A stretch of DNA of 64,000 nucleotides, taken from Clostridia bacterium (GTDB taxonomy: Bacteria > Bacillota > Clostridia > Christensenellales > Pumilibacteraceae). Below the pieces are notes generated by a model that searched no databases, was not told the DNA's origin, and saw only the letters and a list, made by a program, of their open reading frames with translations. Of this stretch, positions 34,935 to 43,957 are shown piece after piece. The position numbers and the translations under genes were made by a program. Numbering within the stretch: the first letter of the stretch is position 1; the number at the start of each line of letters is the position of its first letter. The stretch lies in contig JAAWDP010000011.1 in NCBI GenBank assembly GCA_022793815.1, forward strand, positions 153,457 through 217,456. Direction: 5' to 3'.

Positions 34935-34972
34935 AAAACCGCGGACGTGCGCCGCGGTTTTTGCATAAGCGA
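34932..34972 (-). terminator. Terminator of rnpB (and XRE gene), second copy of the 41-bp repeat
   Basis: The hairpin CCGCGG/CCGCGG has A and T flanks on both sides and serves both the rightward XRE gene and leftward rnpB. It overlaps the rnpB 3' end. Confidence 0.85.
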
Positions 34973-35303
34973 GTATGACCCGTAAGCCGAATTCTGTTAT
35001 GACGGCAATCTGTCTAGACATGCGGTTGCCCGCATGTTCGAGCGATATAAAGAGAAACGGCGGACAACCTTAACATCTCTTATCTTGCACCGAACGGGGT
35101 TTACATGGACCCGAAGCGTTGCCGCTTCGGCGGTGGGCTCTTACTCCGCCTTTCCATCCTTGCTCCTTAAAAGGGGCGGTTTATTTCTGTTGCACTTTCC
35201 TTGAAGTCGCCTTCACCGGTATTTCGCCGGCGTTCTGTCCTTCGGTGTTCGGACTTTCCTCGTGCGCATTATCGCGCCCGTAACCGTCCGGTCATCTCGC
35301 ACT
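34963..35303 (-). ncRNA. rnpB: RNase P RNA
   Basis: The minus strand carries the universally conserved RNase P blocks. GAGGAAAGTCCGAACACCG lies near the 5' end, and ACAGAATTCGGCTTACGGGT lies near the 3' end; they form the P4 region. P1 is formed by GCGAG and TGACC near the 5' end pairing with GGTCA and CTCGC at the 3' end. The 5' end is set by the promoter at 35308-35336. It is the catalytic RNA that matures tRNA 5' ends. Exact termini are estimates. Confidence 0.93.
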
Positions 35304-35307
35304 CGGA

Positions 35308-35336
35308 ATTTTAACATAAATACACGAAAAAATCAA
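35308..35336 (-). promoter_or_regulatory. Promoter of rnpB
   Basis: Minus-strand TTGATT (35336-35331) and TAAAAT (35313-35308), 17-base spacer. Confidence 0.65.
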
Positions 35337-35389
35337 GCGTAAAATCATGATAATACGGCAATAATTCGGCAAATGGGAGATAAAATAAA

Positions 35390-38300
35390 ATGAATTACGT
35401 GATATCGACTGCTTTGCTGTTGTTTATGATAATGCTGTTCATACGTTCCGTTCTGCCGCGCAGTCCCGCATTGGACGAGCCCGTGCATGAATCCGACAAG
35501 AAATCGTCGTCGTTTAAAATCGAAGTGCTTTCCATGAACTCTTCGGAAACTTCGCAGCGCGGCGGAGGTATAGACATTCATTCTTCGGTACGCGAAATAA
35601 AACGGTTTTTCCGCGCTGCCGAAAAACGTCTTGCGCTCGGCGACAGGATAGAAGACTTCGAAAAACGCATGATTTTGTCGCGTGAAATAATAACGGGAGC
35701 AATGACGGCGGCGGAAAAAGCCGCGGCGAAATTTTTCGGATTGCCTCACAGGGAAAAATATCCCAGACTTTACGAACTGTGTTTTCGCATAGTTGCCGAC
35801 AACGGCGGCTACGTCGACGGCGACACGGTTAAAAACGCCGTTACCCTCTACAACCGCCACAGTCCGCTGAGGTTCGAAGAAATCCGACTGCTCAAACCCA
35901 TGCTCGCGTTTTGTCTGATAAAACAGTTGGCTCTGCTTTGCGAAAAGTCCGAAGAAATGTATTCGTTCGCCCGTAAAGCCGCCCGTGACGCGGCAAAGGA
36001 GAAGGTCGACTTGACCTCTCTCACGCACGACGCTTATGTATTCGAGTACGCAAAGCGCGTCGACAGCGGAATCGCCCGTAAGTTCTCCGCGCTGTGTTTG
36101 GAAAACGGAGTGGATGTACAGTCGAAGTGCGACGCTTATGCCGACACGGTCGGAAGCTGTGCCGGCATTGCGTATGCCGCCACCGAAGCATTGTCGAACG
36201 TCGCCGCAATGTGCGACTCGTTTATTCTCGGTCTGTATAGGGGGTATAAGGGCTTTGCCGCTGCTTACGGCGACGTATTCGAAACGCTCACGCCTGACGA
36301 AAAATCCGCGCGACTGTATGCGTTCGGCATGTATTGCAAACGCAGAAAGACAGACGAAATCGCCGAAGCCGAAAAAGCCGACCGCGAATTCGTTCGCTCC
36401 GTAACCGACAAGGCTGCGCCGTCAGTGCCGCTGCTCGCAGTGTGCGCGCTTGCGGTTGTCGCCGTAGGCATATTGCCGATAGTATTAACCGCGGTGTTTT
36501 TTCCGCCGTATATGTTGCCGTGCGCGGTTTTGGCATGTGTGACCGTCTTTTCCGCGGGTCAGTCCGTATTGATTGGTTCGGTGTCGGGCGCGTACGGCGG
36601 ACTGTGTCTGAAAAAAAACGCTCGGGGAAGTGCGGCAAAATCCGCCGCCGAATTTGCATCCGATATAGCAGACGCATCTTTTCCCCAAAGCGGCAAAGGA
36701 GAAATCACGGCAAGCGCAAGGCTGAACGTATTTTTGGCTGTCATAGCAAAGACCGAAAACGTCTTTATGAAAATTTCGCCCGTCTGCGCACTCGTTTTGG
36801 TTTTTCTTGCGCCGATAGTTTCGCCGTATTGGCTCATAGCCGCGTTTGCGTCGGAAGCGGTTTCGCTCATGTTCGGATTTACCAAGACGCTCACGGAAAA
36901 CGAAACGGCGGCGCGTACAATCGCGCGTACTTTTTACGCCGTGTTTTCGCTGCCCGAAAGAGCGCTCGAATCCGCCGCAGGATTCTTCGGAAGACAAATG
37001 CCGCTTGCGGTCAAGGCGGCAATGCAGATTGCGTCGGGCGCGCTACTTGCTTTTATCGCACTGCTCGGCGGCGGAAATTCCGTGGTATATACGATTGCGG
37101 GAGTTTTTGCCGTTCAGCCTTTGATTGTGCGGGCATACGGATATGCGAGCGAGCGAAAGCGCAAAGCGCTTGCTTTGCCCGTATTCGAAACACAGCATCC
37201 GTCGGTGTATGACGATATAGGCGTATATCCGCGCTTGCGGTTTCTTATCGGGGGAGATTATATTTGCGCGGTGAGCGAGCGAGGCGGCGTCTACGACATG
37301 TTCGGCAGCGACCGCATTTTCGGTGAATCCGCGCTTGCGGCGGCTTGGCAGGGCGCGCAATACAATTTGGAGCTGCTGCCTCCGTTCTCGTTTGAACACG
37401 GCAGAACCGTCAGCGCCGCAGTATGCGGCGAACGAAAGTTTACGGTGGAAATTTCGGCTTGCGGCATAGGCGGAAAGACAATTCGGGTAAGGTCTGCGGA
37501 CAGACAGGAATTTACTCTTATATGCAAGCATGTCTGCGCCGACGGGTTTGAGCCTGCCGACAAGCGCAAAACTTTCGGCGCATGCGACGTGCGTATATGG
37601 CGGCGCGTGCGCGACGGAGCGGTATCGGTCGCGGCGGCTTGCGAAACTGCGGCGGATATGAGTGCGGAGACAGACGTACCTTCGCAATGCGCGGCAGGGA
37701 AAGCGCAAACGGTGATTTGCGTTACGCTGCATTCTGTAAACGGCGAGGCATGCGCGGCTTTTGCGGCAGATTGCGACGATACCGCGCTCGGCGAAAAAAT
37801 ATCCTGCGTTTTCAAAAACGGTTATGCCGAACGCTCTCTCGCAAGTGCGGCGGCAGTGTCAAAGTGTCACGCTTTTTCGCCGCAGCTCTACGGTATTGCA
37901 TCCCATTTGATGTTCGGCAGGTGTTTTTACCGCAGTCCCGACATCGTAGGAAAGTATATCGATACTCGGCTGAACACGGCGGTTTGTTACAGCCGCGGCG
38001 GTGCGAATTCTTCTAAACTTTACGCCGTGCTCAAAGATTTGGCGCTGCTGAAAAGAATGGGTATGCGGTTCAACGTCGCTGTGCTGGACTTCGGCGGCGA
38101 GCGTAAAAGTGTTTGCGAAAATAAAGTCATGCTAATGATTGACGAGCTGTCACTCGGAAAAAACGGCAGCGCGGTCTATATCGACGCCGATAAAAACAGA
38201 GAGGTCGGCGAATTGCTGAAAGAATCGTCGGTGGATGCCGAAATAACCGCGTTTGCCGTGCGCACGCCGAATCCCAAGGTCACATCTTACAGACGCGCAA

Positions 38301-40201
38301 AGGCAAAGCAGCAGCCGCTTAAAACGGTTGTGTCGACAAGCGGCGGCGCGGTTGCCGAAAACGGCGACTGCGTTTGCGGCGGTTCTTTCGGCGGCGGCAA
38401 TCCCGTGAATGTGGTTGCCGACAGCGAGGGCATGGGATTCGCCATCGGAGCGGACGGCAGCGGCTTTACGTTCTTCGACGACCCGTGGACGAATAAACTG
38501 ACGGGTGCAGACAGTCCGCTTTCGACTCTCGGCGCGGAATTCGTCGTAATAGGCGAGTGCGGCAGAATTTGGAGCGCTACGCCGCTGCCCATGGGAGAAA
38601 AGAACGACATCGTTTGCCGTCATTCGGTGTCGTCAAGCGTATTCTATTGCGTTACGAACGGATTGAACATAACGCAGAAAATGTACGTGTCGGGCAAAAA
38701 AGCAAAGGTATGGGATATAAGCGTATTCAATCCACGAAAGAGCAGACGGAAATTATCCGTATGCCTGTGTGTTCGTCCCGTACTCGGAGAAGACCCAAGC
38801 AGCACGCGCAACACGCTGGAAATGTTCGCGTTCGACGGCGGAATTGGCGCTCGCAACGTCGGCGACGGAAAAGCAATGTATCTGAAAACCGATGCGCCCG
38901 CATTTTCTTATTCGTTCGGACTGGAATCCATGCTCGGCAGCGGCGGCGGTATATGCAAAATTTCCGATTTGAAAAACGAAGGGATAACGCCCGCTTTGGC
39001 AGTGTCGGCGGATTTCGTTGTTTTGCCCGAGGCAAAGAAAAACATTCGCTTCGCGCTTACGTGCGACCCCGACTTTTCGCTCGGCTCGGCGGAGCAGCCC
39101 CGATTGCCCGATGCGGTTTCGCTTGTGACGTATAATCCGCTTACGGATATGTTCGTAAACAGACTGCCTCATTATATCCGTGCAAGACTGCTCGGCGATA
39201 TACCGACAGCCGCAAACGGGCTCGATTATGCATCCTCGCTGTTATGCGCCCTGTCGCTCATATACGAACAACCGTCGCTTTGCAGACGCGCCGTGCTCAA
39301 AGCCTGCGCAAAACAGTTCTCCGACGGCGGAATACTGCTGGAAATGAACGGCAAAAAGGGCAGGCGCTCGTGTTCGAGCGCGGCGCGGTTCTTTCTGCCA
39401 ATCGTTACGGCGCGATATATAGACGTTACGGACGAACGCGACATCCTTTTCGAACGGGTCGCGTTTTGCGAAAGCGGCAGCGAAAAACACTGCCGTTCGT
39501 CGCAAAGCAAGGCATCCGTACTCGAACATTGCCTTTGCGCGCTGAATGAAGCGGGAGAAGAGGAAAAATGTTTCGGCATAGATTTCGACCTTTTGAAAAT
39601 TTATGCGATAAGCGAGTTCATGCCTCTTGTAAAGGACATTGAAACGCGTCTGTATCTTGCCGACGTCAAATCCGAACTCACGGCTGAAAGAAAGGATATT
39701 TTTGCCGATTCGATGTCGGCGCAAGACGCAGCCTGGACGGTGATTTCGCAGACCTCTGCTAACGTATCGTCCGACGCTCTTATCGAAAAATCGCTCGGAG
39801 CGTCGCCTCTTGCCAAACTGTGGATATGCGCCGCGCTTATCGGACTCGGGTGCGACGACGCGGCTTACCGTATTTTCGAATCGCTGAATCCATATCCGCA
39901 CGGCGCGGCAATCGGTTTCGATTCCGTAACCGCGTCGGTCGCGCGCATGATAGCCGTCGGTGGATTTTTCGGCTGTGCCGGCAAAGGCGATTGCTTTGTG
40001 TTTTCTCCGCACCTTCCGAAGAAAATAAAACGTGCAAAACTCGTATTTAAATTCGCTTCGCATGATACTCAAATCGAAATAGACAATACGTCGGAAGGGA
40101 AGTGGCGCATAAATATCGACGGCGTGGCGTACAACACGAACTCGCTGCAATCGGCGGAAAATCTTTCGGACAAAAAACTTTTGCTCAGACGCGGAAAATA
40201 G
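35390..40201 (+). CDS. Cyclic beta-glucan synthase (NdvB/ChvB)-like protein without catalytic modules
   Basis: The 1603-residue membrane protein keeps the non-catalytic framework of NdvB/ChvB. It has an N-terminal helix (2-20), the soluble N-terminal domain (about 55-335, with SPLRFEEIRLLKPMLAFCL), and a multi-helix membrane region (about 340-590). Two GH94-type beta-sandwich lobes follow (near 603-760 and 1000-1190, with FFDDPWTNKLTGADSP and GRIWSATPLPMG), then a helical C-terminal part (about 1280-1560, with SVLEHCLCALNE). The GT84 glycosyltransferase domain expected inside the membrane region is absent. The GH94 catalytic GLPLMG-GDWNDGMN motif and the following NGGQYTHAA region are also missing; typical NdvB is about 2800 residues. 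The frame is open, so it is not an ordinary pseudogene. Function is unknown: a scaffold, or binding of glucan. Confidence 0.7.
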   Translation: MNYVISTALLLFMIMLFIRSVLPRSPALDEPVHESDKKSSSFKIEVLSMNSSETSQRGGGIDIHSSVREIKRFFRAAEKRLALGDRIEDFEKRMILSREIITGAMTAAEKAAAKFFGLPHREKYPRLYELCFRIVADNGGYVDGDTVKNAVTLYNRHSPLRFEEIRLLKPMLAFCLIKQLALLCEKSEEMYSFARKAARDAAKEKVDLTSLTHDAYVFEYAKRVDSGIARKFSALCLENGVDVQSKCDAYADTVGSCAGIAYAATEALSNVAAMCDSFILGLYRGYKGFAAAYGDVFETLTPDEKSARLYAFGMYCKRRKTDEIAEAEKADREFVRSVTDKAAPSVPLLAVCALAVVAVGILPIVLTAVFFPPYMLPCAVLACVTVFSAGQSVLIGSVSGAYGGLCLKKNARGSAAKSAAEFASDIADASFPQSGKGEITASARLNVFLAVIAKTENVFMKISPVCALVLVFLAPIVSPYWLIAAFASEAVSLMFGFTKTLTENETAARTIARTFYAVFSLPERALESAAGFFGRQMPLAVKAAMQIASGALLAFIALLGGGNSVVYTIAGVFAVQPLIVRAYGYASERKRKALALPVFETQHPSVYDDIGVYPRLRFLIGGDYICAVSERGGVYDMFGSDRIFGESALAAAWQGAQYNLELLPPFSFEHGRTVSAAVCGERKFTVEISACGIGGKTIRVRSADRQEFTLICKHVCADGFEPADKRKTFGACDVRIWRRVRDGAVSVAAACETAADMSAETDVPSQCAAGKAQTVICVTLHSVNGEACAAFAADCDDTALGEKISCVFKNGYAERSLASAAAVSKCHAFSPQLYGIASHLMFGRCFYRSPDIVGKYIDTRLNTAVCYSRGGANSSKLYAVLKDLALLKRMGMRFNVAVLDFGGERKSVCENKVMLMIDELSLGKNGSAVYIDADKNREVGELLKESSVDAEITAFAVRTPNPKVTSYRRAKAKQQPLKTVVSTSGGAVAENGDCVCGGSFGGGNPVNVVADSEGMGFAIGADGSGFTFFDDPWTNKLTGADSPLSTLGAEFVVIGECGRIWSATPLPMGEKNDIVCRHSVSSSVFYCVTNGLNITQKMYVSGKKAKVWDISVFNPRKSRRKLSVCLCVRPVLGEDPSSTRNTLEMFAFDGGIGARNVGDGKAMYLKTDAPAFSYSFGLESMLGSGGGICKISDLKNEGITPALAVSADFVVLPEAKKNIRFALTCDPDFSLGSAEQPRLPDAVSLVTYNPLTDMFVNRLPHYIRARLLGDIPTAANGLDYASSLLCALSLIYEQPSLCRRAVLKACAKQFSDGGILLEMNGKKGRRSCSSAARFFLPIVTARYIDVTDERDILFERVAFCESGSEKHCRSSQSKASVLEHCLCALNEAGEEEKCFGIDFDLLKIYAISEFMPLVKDIETRLYLADVKSELTAERKDIFADSMSAQDAAWTVISQTSANVSSDALIEKSLGASPLAKLWICAALIGLGCDDAAYRIFESLNPYPHGAAIGFDSVTASVARMIAVGGFFGCAGKGDCFVFSPHLPKKIKRAKLVFKFASHDTQIEIDNTSEGKWRINIDGVAYNTNSLQSAENLSDKKLLLRRGK

Positions 40202-40247
40202 CTCGCTTTGGTGCTTTGTTTTTAATCTGATTTTAATGTTTGTTTGG

Positions 40248-40277
40248 TTGACCGAATATAAAGGGAAATGTTATCAT
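40248..40277 (+). promoter_or_regulatory. Promoter of the ABC transporter operon
   Basis: TTGACC (40248-40253), an 18-base spacer and TATCAT (40272-40277). Confidence 0.5.
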
Positions 40278-40309
40278 ATTATCGTAGAAATACAACAAAG
40301 GAGTCGGGA

Positions 40310-41050
40310 ATGTTAAAAATCAGAAACCTTACGAAAGTTTACGGAAAAAGCACTGTAAAAGCGCTTGACGATGTCAGTCTCGAATTGAAAAAGGGCGAGA
40401 TTTTCGGTTTCCTCGGACCTAACGGCGCAGGCAAAACCACTATGATAAAGGTTTTGACGGGAATACTGCCGTATGGCGAGGGAAGCATTGAAATCTGCGG
40501 CGAAGATTTGCACAAAAATCCGCGCGCGGCAAAACTGAACGTCGGTTACGTGCCCGACAGCCATATCGTTTTCGATAAACTGACGGGGCGCGAATACGTA
40601 GATTTTATGGCGGATATTTACGGTGTGAGCATGGCGCAGCGAAAGGAACGCGCGGAAAAACTGCTTGCGTCGTTTTCTCTGACCGAAGATTTCGACCGTC
40701 CGATAAAAGACTATTCGCACGGCATGAAACAGAAAATCTGTATAATCGGCGCACTTATACACAATCCGAAACTTTGGGTGCTCGACGAGCCTATGACCGG
40801 ACTCGACCCGCAGTCCGCATTCGAGCTCAAAGAACTGATGCGCGAGCACTGCAACGGAGGGAACACCGTGTTTTTCTCGACGCACGTTCTCGACGTTGCG
40901 GAAAAAATCTGCGATAGGATAGGTATTATCGTAAAAGGCAAGCTTGTCATGGCAGGCAGCATGCAGGAAATACGCGAAGCGTCCGAAGACGGCTCTTTGG
41001 AAGAATTCTTCCTTTCGGTTGCGTCAAACGCAGAGGAAAGCGTAAAATGA
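40310..41050 (+). CDS. ABC transporter ATP-binding protein
   Basis: This 246-residue nucleotide-binding subunit has Walker A GPNGAGKTTM near 37, signature YSHGMKQKI near 135, Walker B LWVLDEPMTGLDP near 153 and the switch His in FFSTHVLD near 188. The order and spacing match the exporter-type ABC-2 group. I chose the ATG at 40310, which follows AAAGGAGTCGGGA and gives the usual start MLKIRNLTKVYG; an in-frame upstream ATG at 40268 lies in the promoter. It overlaps the permease gene by four bases, so the two form one transporter. The substrate is unknown. Confidence 0.93.
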   Translation: MLKIRNLTKVYGKSTVKALDDVSLELKKGEIFGFLGPNGAGKTTMIKVLTGILPYGEGSIEICGEDLHKNPRAAKLNVGYVPDSHIVFDKLTGREYVDFMADIYGVSMAQRKERAEKLLASFSLTEDFDRPIKDYSHGMKQKICIIGALIHNPKLWVLDEPMTGLDPQSAFELKELMREHCNGGNTVFFSTHVLDVAEKICDRIGIIVKGKLVMAGSMQEIREASEDGSLEEFFLSVASNAEESVK

Positions 41051-42741
41051 AAGATTGGCTTTGCGTAATCAAGCTGCTTGTCAAAAGCATGTTCAAGAAA
41101 AACACCAACGAACGCAAAGGACTCAAAATTTTCGTGGGCTTTTCGCTGGCGCTTTTATATGCCGTCATTCTTTTCGGTATATGCTCTACGATAGTGGCGA
41201 TTGCGCCCGCTCTCATCGAATACGAATTGCAGTCGGAAGCGCTTATGCTGTTGTTTGCGGTCGGCATATTGGTCATACTTATTTTCGGCACGACGTCCAT
41301 TTTGACGGTATTGTATTTTTCCCGCGACACCGAGTTTTTCATGTCGCTGCCTGTTTCGCCGAGTACGGTGTTTTTTGCCAAACTGACCACTGTTTACCTC
41401 GGAATGCTTGCGCTCGAAGCGGCGATAATGGCGCCGTGTCTGATAACGCTGGGTGTAATGTTGAAGATGTCCGCAGTCTTTTATATAGTCGGATTTTTCG
41501 CGGTGCTCACTTTGCCCGCTCTGCCGCTCATGCTGGCGTCTGTCATAGCAATTCCGCTCATGTACGTTGTCAGTCTTTTCAGAAACAAGGGCGCAATGAC
41601 TTCCATAGTCGCCATAATAATGTTCGGACTGTTTTTCGCCGGCTATTATATAATAATAATGAATGTTTCGTCGGGAGATGCGGGTGACGGCACAGACATA
41701 TCCGCAATCGTTATAGGAATAAAGGATTCCTTAAAAAAGGCGGCTGACATATTGCTTCCGATTTCCGCAGTTGCCCGTCTTGCGACACTGACCCCTGTGT
41801 ACGGACTCGGCGTCGGACTTTCGTCGCTTGTCAACACCGCTATTTATATAGGCTTTACGGCAGTGCTTTTCTTAATTGCGTATCTGCTCAGCAATCTCGC
41901 ATACAGAAAGGGCGTGTCGAGAATGACCGAGGGTTCGCGCCGCAACGACGGCAAGCACCGCGAGTTCAAAAGCAGCGGAAACATCACTTCGGCTCTCATG
42001 CGGACGGAGTGGAGACAAATGGTGCGAACACCGGCTTTCGCAATAAACTGCCTGATGTGCGTAGTGATACTGCCGCTGATAATCGGAGTAATGAATTTCA
42101 CGGCGGTAGATATGTCGGGGGCTGCCGCGGAGGACGCCGAATTTGTAAAGGGAATGTACGGTTTGATAAATATAACCATTCTGTTTATGATGGGCGTGGG
42201 GTTGAATTACGGAGCAAGCACATGTATAACGCGCGAAGGCGAGTCTTTCGGTTTCGGTAAATCCTTGCCCGTAACGCCAGTTCAGTGGGTAAAAGCAAAA
42301 CGCATAGTCTATCTGTTGATAAGTTATGCGGCAATTGTACTCGGCTGCATTGTGTCTCTTTTTACGGCGCAGGATATTTGGACGGTAATTGTCGGACTCG
42401 GATTCCTTGTCCCTTACAATTACGCTTTTGTAAATTTCGCTATATATTACGACTTGACTGCGCCGTTTTTGAAATGGACGACCCCGCGCGAAGCAATGAA
42501 AAGGAATTTCAAAGGCATGGTGCCGTTCCTTATAAATATGGGAATGAGCGTGATATTCATGTTCGTCACTCTTTCGCCGAAGATAGCCATGCTGGTAATG
42601 CCCGAATATGCGGCGGCTATCGGTATGCTCACGGTTGTGATTTGGGGAGTGCTGTATATCGTGGCGTTTATTCTGGCTTTCGTATTCCATCGCAAACTTA
42701 CGAAAAAAGCGTCTGCGCTTTACGAGCGTATCGAAATCTGA
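41047..42741 (+). CDS. ABC-2 type transporter permease subunit
   Basis: The 564-residue integral membrane protein has about twelve hydrophobic segments in two blocks, one near residues 35-180 and 195-285, one near 340-555, separated by a charged loop (TEGSRRNDGKHREFKSSG, about 295-312). It resembles the large ABC-2 family permeases that pair with a single ATPase. The ATGA overlap with the ATPase gene implies translational coupling. These pairs often export lipids, peptides or antibiotics; sequence alone does not tell which. Confidence 0.85.
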   Translation: MKDWLCVIKLLVKSMFKKNTNERKGLKIFVGFSLALLYAVILFGICSTIVAIAPALIEYELQSEALMLLFAVGILVILIFGTTSILTVLYFSRDTEFFMSLPVSPSTVFFAKLTTVYLGMLALEAAIMAPCLITLGVMLKMSAVFYIVGFFAVLTLPALPLMLASVIAIPLMYVVSLFRNKGAMTSIVAIIMFGLFFAGYYIIIMNVSSGDAGDGTDISAIVIGIKDSLKKAADILLPISAVARLATLTPVYGLGVGLSSLVNTAIYIGFTAVLFLIAYLLSNLAYRKGVSRMTEGSRRNDGKHREFKSSGNITSALMRTEWRQMVRTPAFAINCLMCVVILPLIIGVMNFTAVDMSGAAAEDAEFVKGMYGLINITILFMMGVGLNYGASTCITREGESFGFGKSLPVTPVQWVKAKRIVYLLISYAAIVLGCIVSLFTAQDIWTVIVGLGFLVPYNYAFVNFAIYYDLTAPFLKWTTPREAMKRNFKGMVPFLINMGMSVIFMFVTLSPKIAMLVMPEYAAAIGMLTVVIWGVLYIVAFILAFVFHRKLTKKASALYERIEI

Positions 42742-42747
42742 TTTGAT

Positions 42748-42788
42748 AAAAAAACTCCCTTCGCGCTGCTTGCGGAGGGTGTTTTTGT
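42748..42788 (+). terminator. Terminator between converging operons
   Basis: ACTCCCTTCGC (from 42755) pairs with GCGGAGGGTGT, with A residues before and T residues after. It can serve the ABC operon and the converging GDPD operon. Confidence 0.8.
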
Positions 42789-42797
42789 TTTACGGTT

Positions 42798-42828
42798 ATT
42801 GAAATATTATTCTATTGAAATATTATTC
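42798..42828. repeat. 16-bp tandem duplication at a gene end
   Basis: ATTGAAATATTATTC occurs twice (42798-42812 and 42814-42828). The second copy includes the stop codon of the leftward membrane protein gene, so the other is a downstream duplicate. Confidence 0.7.
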
Positions 42829-43422
42829 GGACTTTTGAGAGCGTCCTTTTACCAGAAAATATATTGCGACGCCAAGCGACAGCGCGGCTACCGCAGAGCC
42901 GACTGCGATGACGGCAATCTGCGCGGGCGTTTTATAATTTACCGACGAGGATTTTTGTGTTCCGCAGGGGGCAAGTTCGTATGAAAGCATGGTGAAGTCC
43001 TCGCCGTAAGTCGCGTGCCCGTACTCGAATACAATATTGTCGCCGTCTGCTATCGGGGCTGCCGAAACGCCGACTTCCGCCGAAACATCGTTTATTTTGA
43101 ATGTATAATAATAGCCTTTTTCCGTGTTCTGCAACGTGTCTTTGAATCCCGTGACATAAGCGCCGAACGCGGAGTTTTCGTATTCGAGTCCGAGCTTGAG
43201 TTTTTCGTCGTATTCTTTGACGAAATCGAATACGGTTTCGGTTTCCGTAACCAAACCTTCATAAACGTATTCGGCGTCGCTGTATTTGATTGTGAGCGTC
43301 AGATATTTTTTCCCGATTGACTTCGGCGGTACAATCGCCAAAAAGTATATTGCCAGCATTGCCGCACAAAACAGAAGAGTCGATATTACAACCACTATTT
43401 TCTTTACTTTCGTAATTTGCAT
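42823..43422 (-). CDS. Membrane-anchored extracytoplasmic protein, DUF4430-like
   Basis: The 199-residue protein has an N-terminal membrane helix (about 9-30), an extracytoplasmic beta-rich domain (about 38-150) and a C-terminal helix (about 168-190) ending in KGRSQKSE. The middle part, with VFDFVKEYDEKLKLGLEYEN, YYYTFKINDVSAEVGVSAAP and IADGDNIVFEYG, resembles the DUF4430 (transcobalamin-like) fold seen in Bacillota surface proteins. It is the last gene of a leftward three-gene operon and lies seven bases after GtrA. Its partner or ligand is unknown. Confidence 0.65.
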   Translation of the reverse strand: MQITKVKKIVVVISTLLFCAAMLAIYFLAIVPPKSIGKKYLTLTIKYSDAEYVYEGLVTETETVFDFVKEYDEKLKLGLEYENSAFGAYVTGFKDTLQNTEKGYYYTFKINDVSAEVGVSAAPIADGDNIVFEYGHATYGEDFTMLSYELAPCGTQKSSSVNYKTPAQIAVIAVGSAVAALSLGVAIYFLVKGRSQKSE

Positions 43423-43429
43423 ACAGACC

Positions 43430-43954
43430 TCACAATTGTATGGTGTTCTCGTCGTCGCGTATCAATGCTATGTTGAATACGAAATATTTTCTCGTAAAGA
43501 AATTGAACAGCGCAACGAGTATTGTTATCACTATTTTTATTATCCAGACCTGACCGGGCATAATGGCGTAGCCTATGAGCGAGCCGAGAGTGGTTATTCC
43601 CAAACCGATTGCCGCAAACAGTATGCATTTAAGCAGTCCCTTTTTATTGCGCCCGACGTTTCCGTATTCGTAAACAAAGAAACAGCACATAACATAGTTG
43701 AATACAAAAGACACGATGAACCCGAGCAGGTTAGCCGTGAGGTATATGGACGAAGGGGGATTGTGCGGCTCGCCGCTTATGGTATTTCCGAGAAATACGG
43801 AAAAGAAATTTTCGTAGTATTTGTGACCTTCCGCATAGAGAATAACGGCGACAATCATAAAGTCGAGTAAGCCGCCGACCGCGCCTATGACGACCGATTT
43901 CAAAAATTCTCGGCGTGCGCGTTTGTTCTTCAATGCATGAAAAAATTCGTTCAT
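43430..43954 (-). CDS. GtrA family membrane protein
   Basis: This 174-residue protein has four membrane helices in the arrangement of GtrA/DPMS-like proteins: AVGGLLDFMIVAVIL, LLGFIVSFVFNYVMCCFFV, CILFAAIGLGITTLGSLIGY and IVITILVALFNFFTRKYFVF. The final NFFTRKYFVF is the family hallmark. GtrA proteins are thought to flip polyprenyl-linked sugars used for glycosylation of surface polymers. The gene is three bases from the GDPD gene upstream, so the two are one unit. Confidence 0.88.
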   Translation of the reverse strand: MNEFFHALKNKRARREFLKSVVIGAVGGLLDFMIVAVILYAEGHKYYENFFSVFLGNTISGEPHNPPSSIYLTANLLGFIVSFVFNYVMCCFFVYEYGNVGRNKKGLLKCILFAAIGLGITTLGSLIGYAIMPGQVWIIKIVITILVALFNFFTRKYFVFNIALIRDDENTIQL

Positions 43955-43957
43955 CGG

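Larger units (their letters stand above)
34121..34972. mobile_element. Small islet between 41-bp direct repeats (TM2 and XRE genes)
   Basis: Identical 41-bp sequences (34121-34161 and 34932-34972) flank a 770-base segment with the two divergent genes. The repeat contains the rnpB terminator and the last four bases of the rnpB P1 strand. The simplest history is a sigK-terminator-rnpB order into which a cassette was placed with duplication of the junction. No transposase or integrase is present, so mobility is inferred only from the repeats. Confidence 0.4.

Noticed and set aside
34121..34972. A complete transposon or insertion sequence at the sigK-rnpB interval
   Set aside because: No transposase, terminal inverted repeats or integrase were seen; only the 41-bp direct repeats support insertion, so I call it an islet with low confidence.
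40268..40309. Upstream in-frame ATG for the ABC ATPase
   Set aside because: It lies inside the predicted -10 region, lacks a ribosome binding site and adds residues absent from the family; ATG at 40310 follows AAAGGAG.
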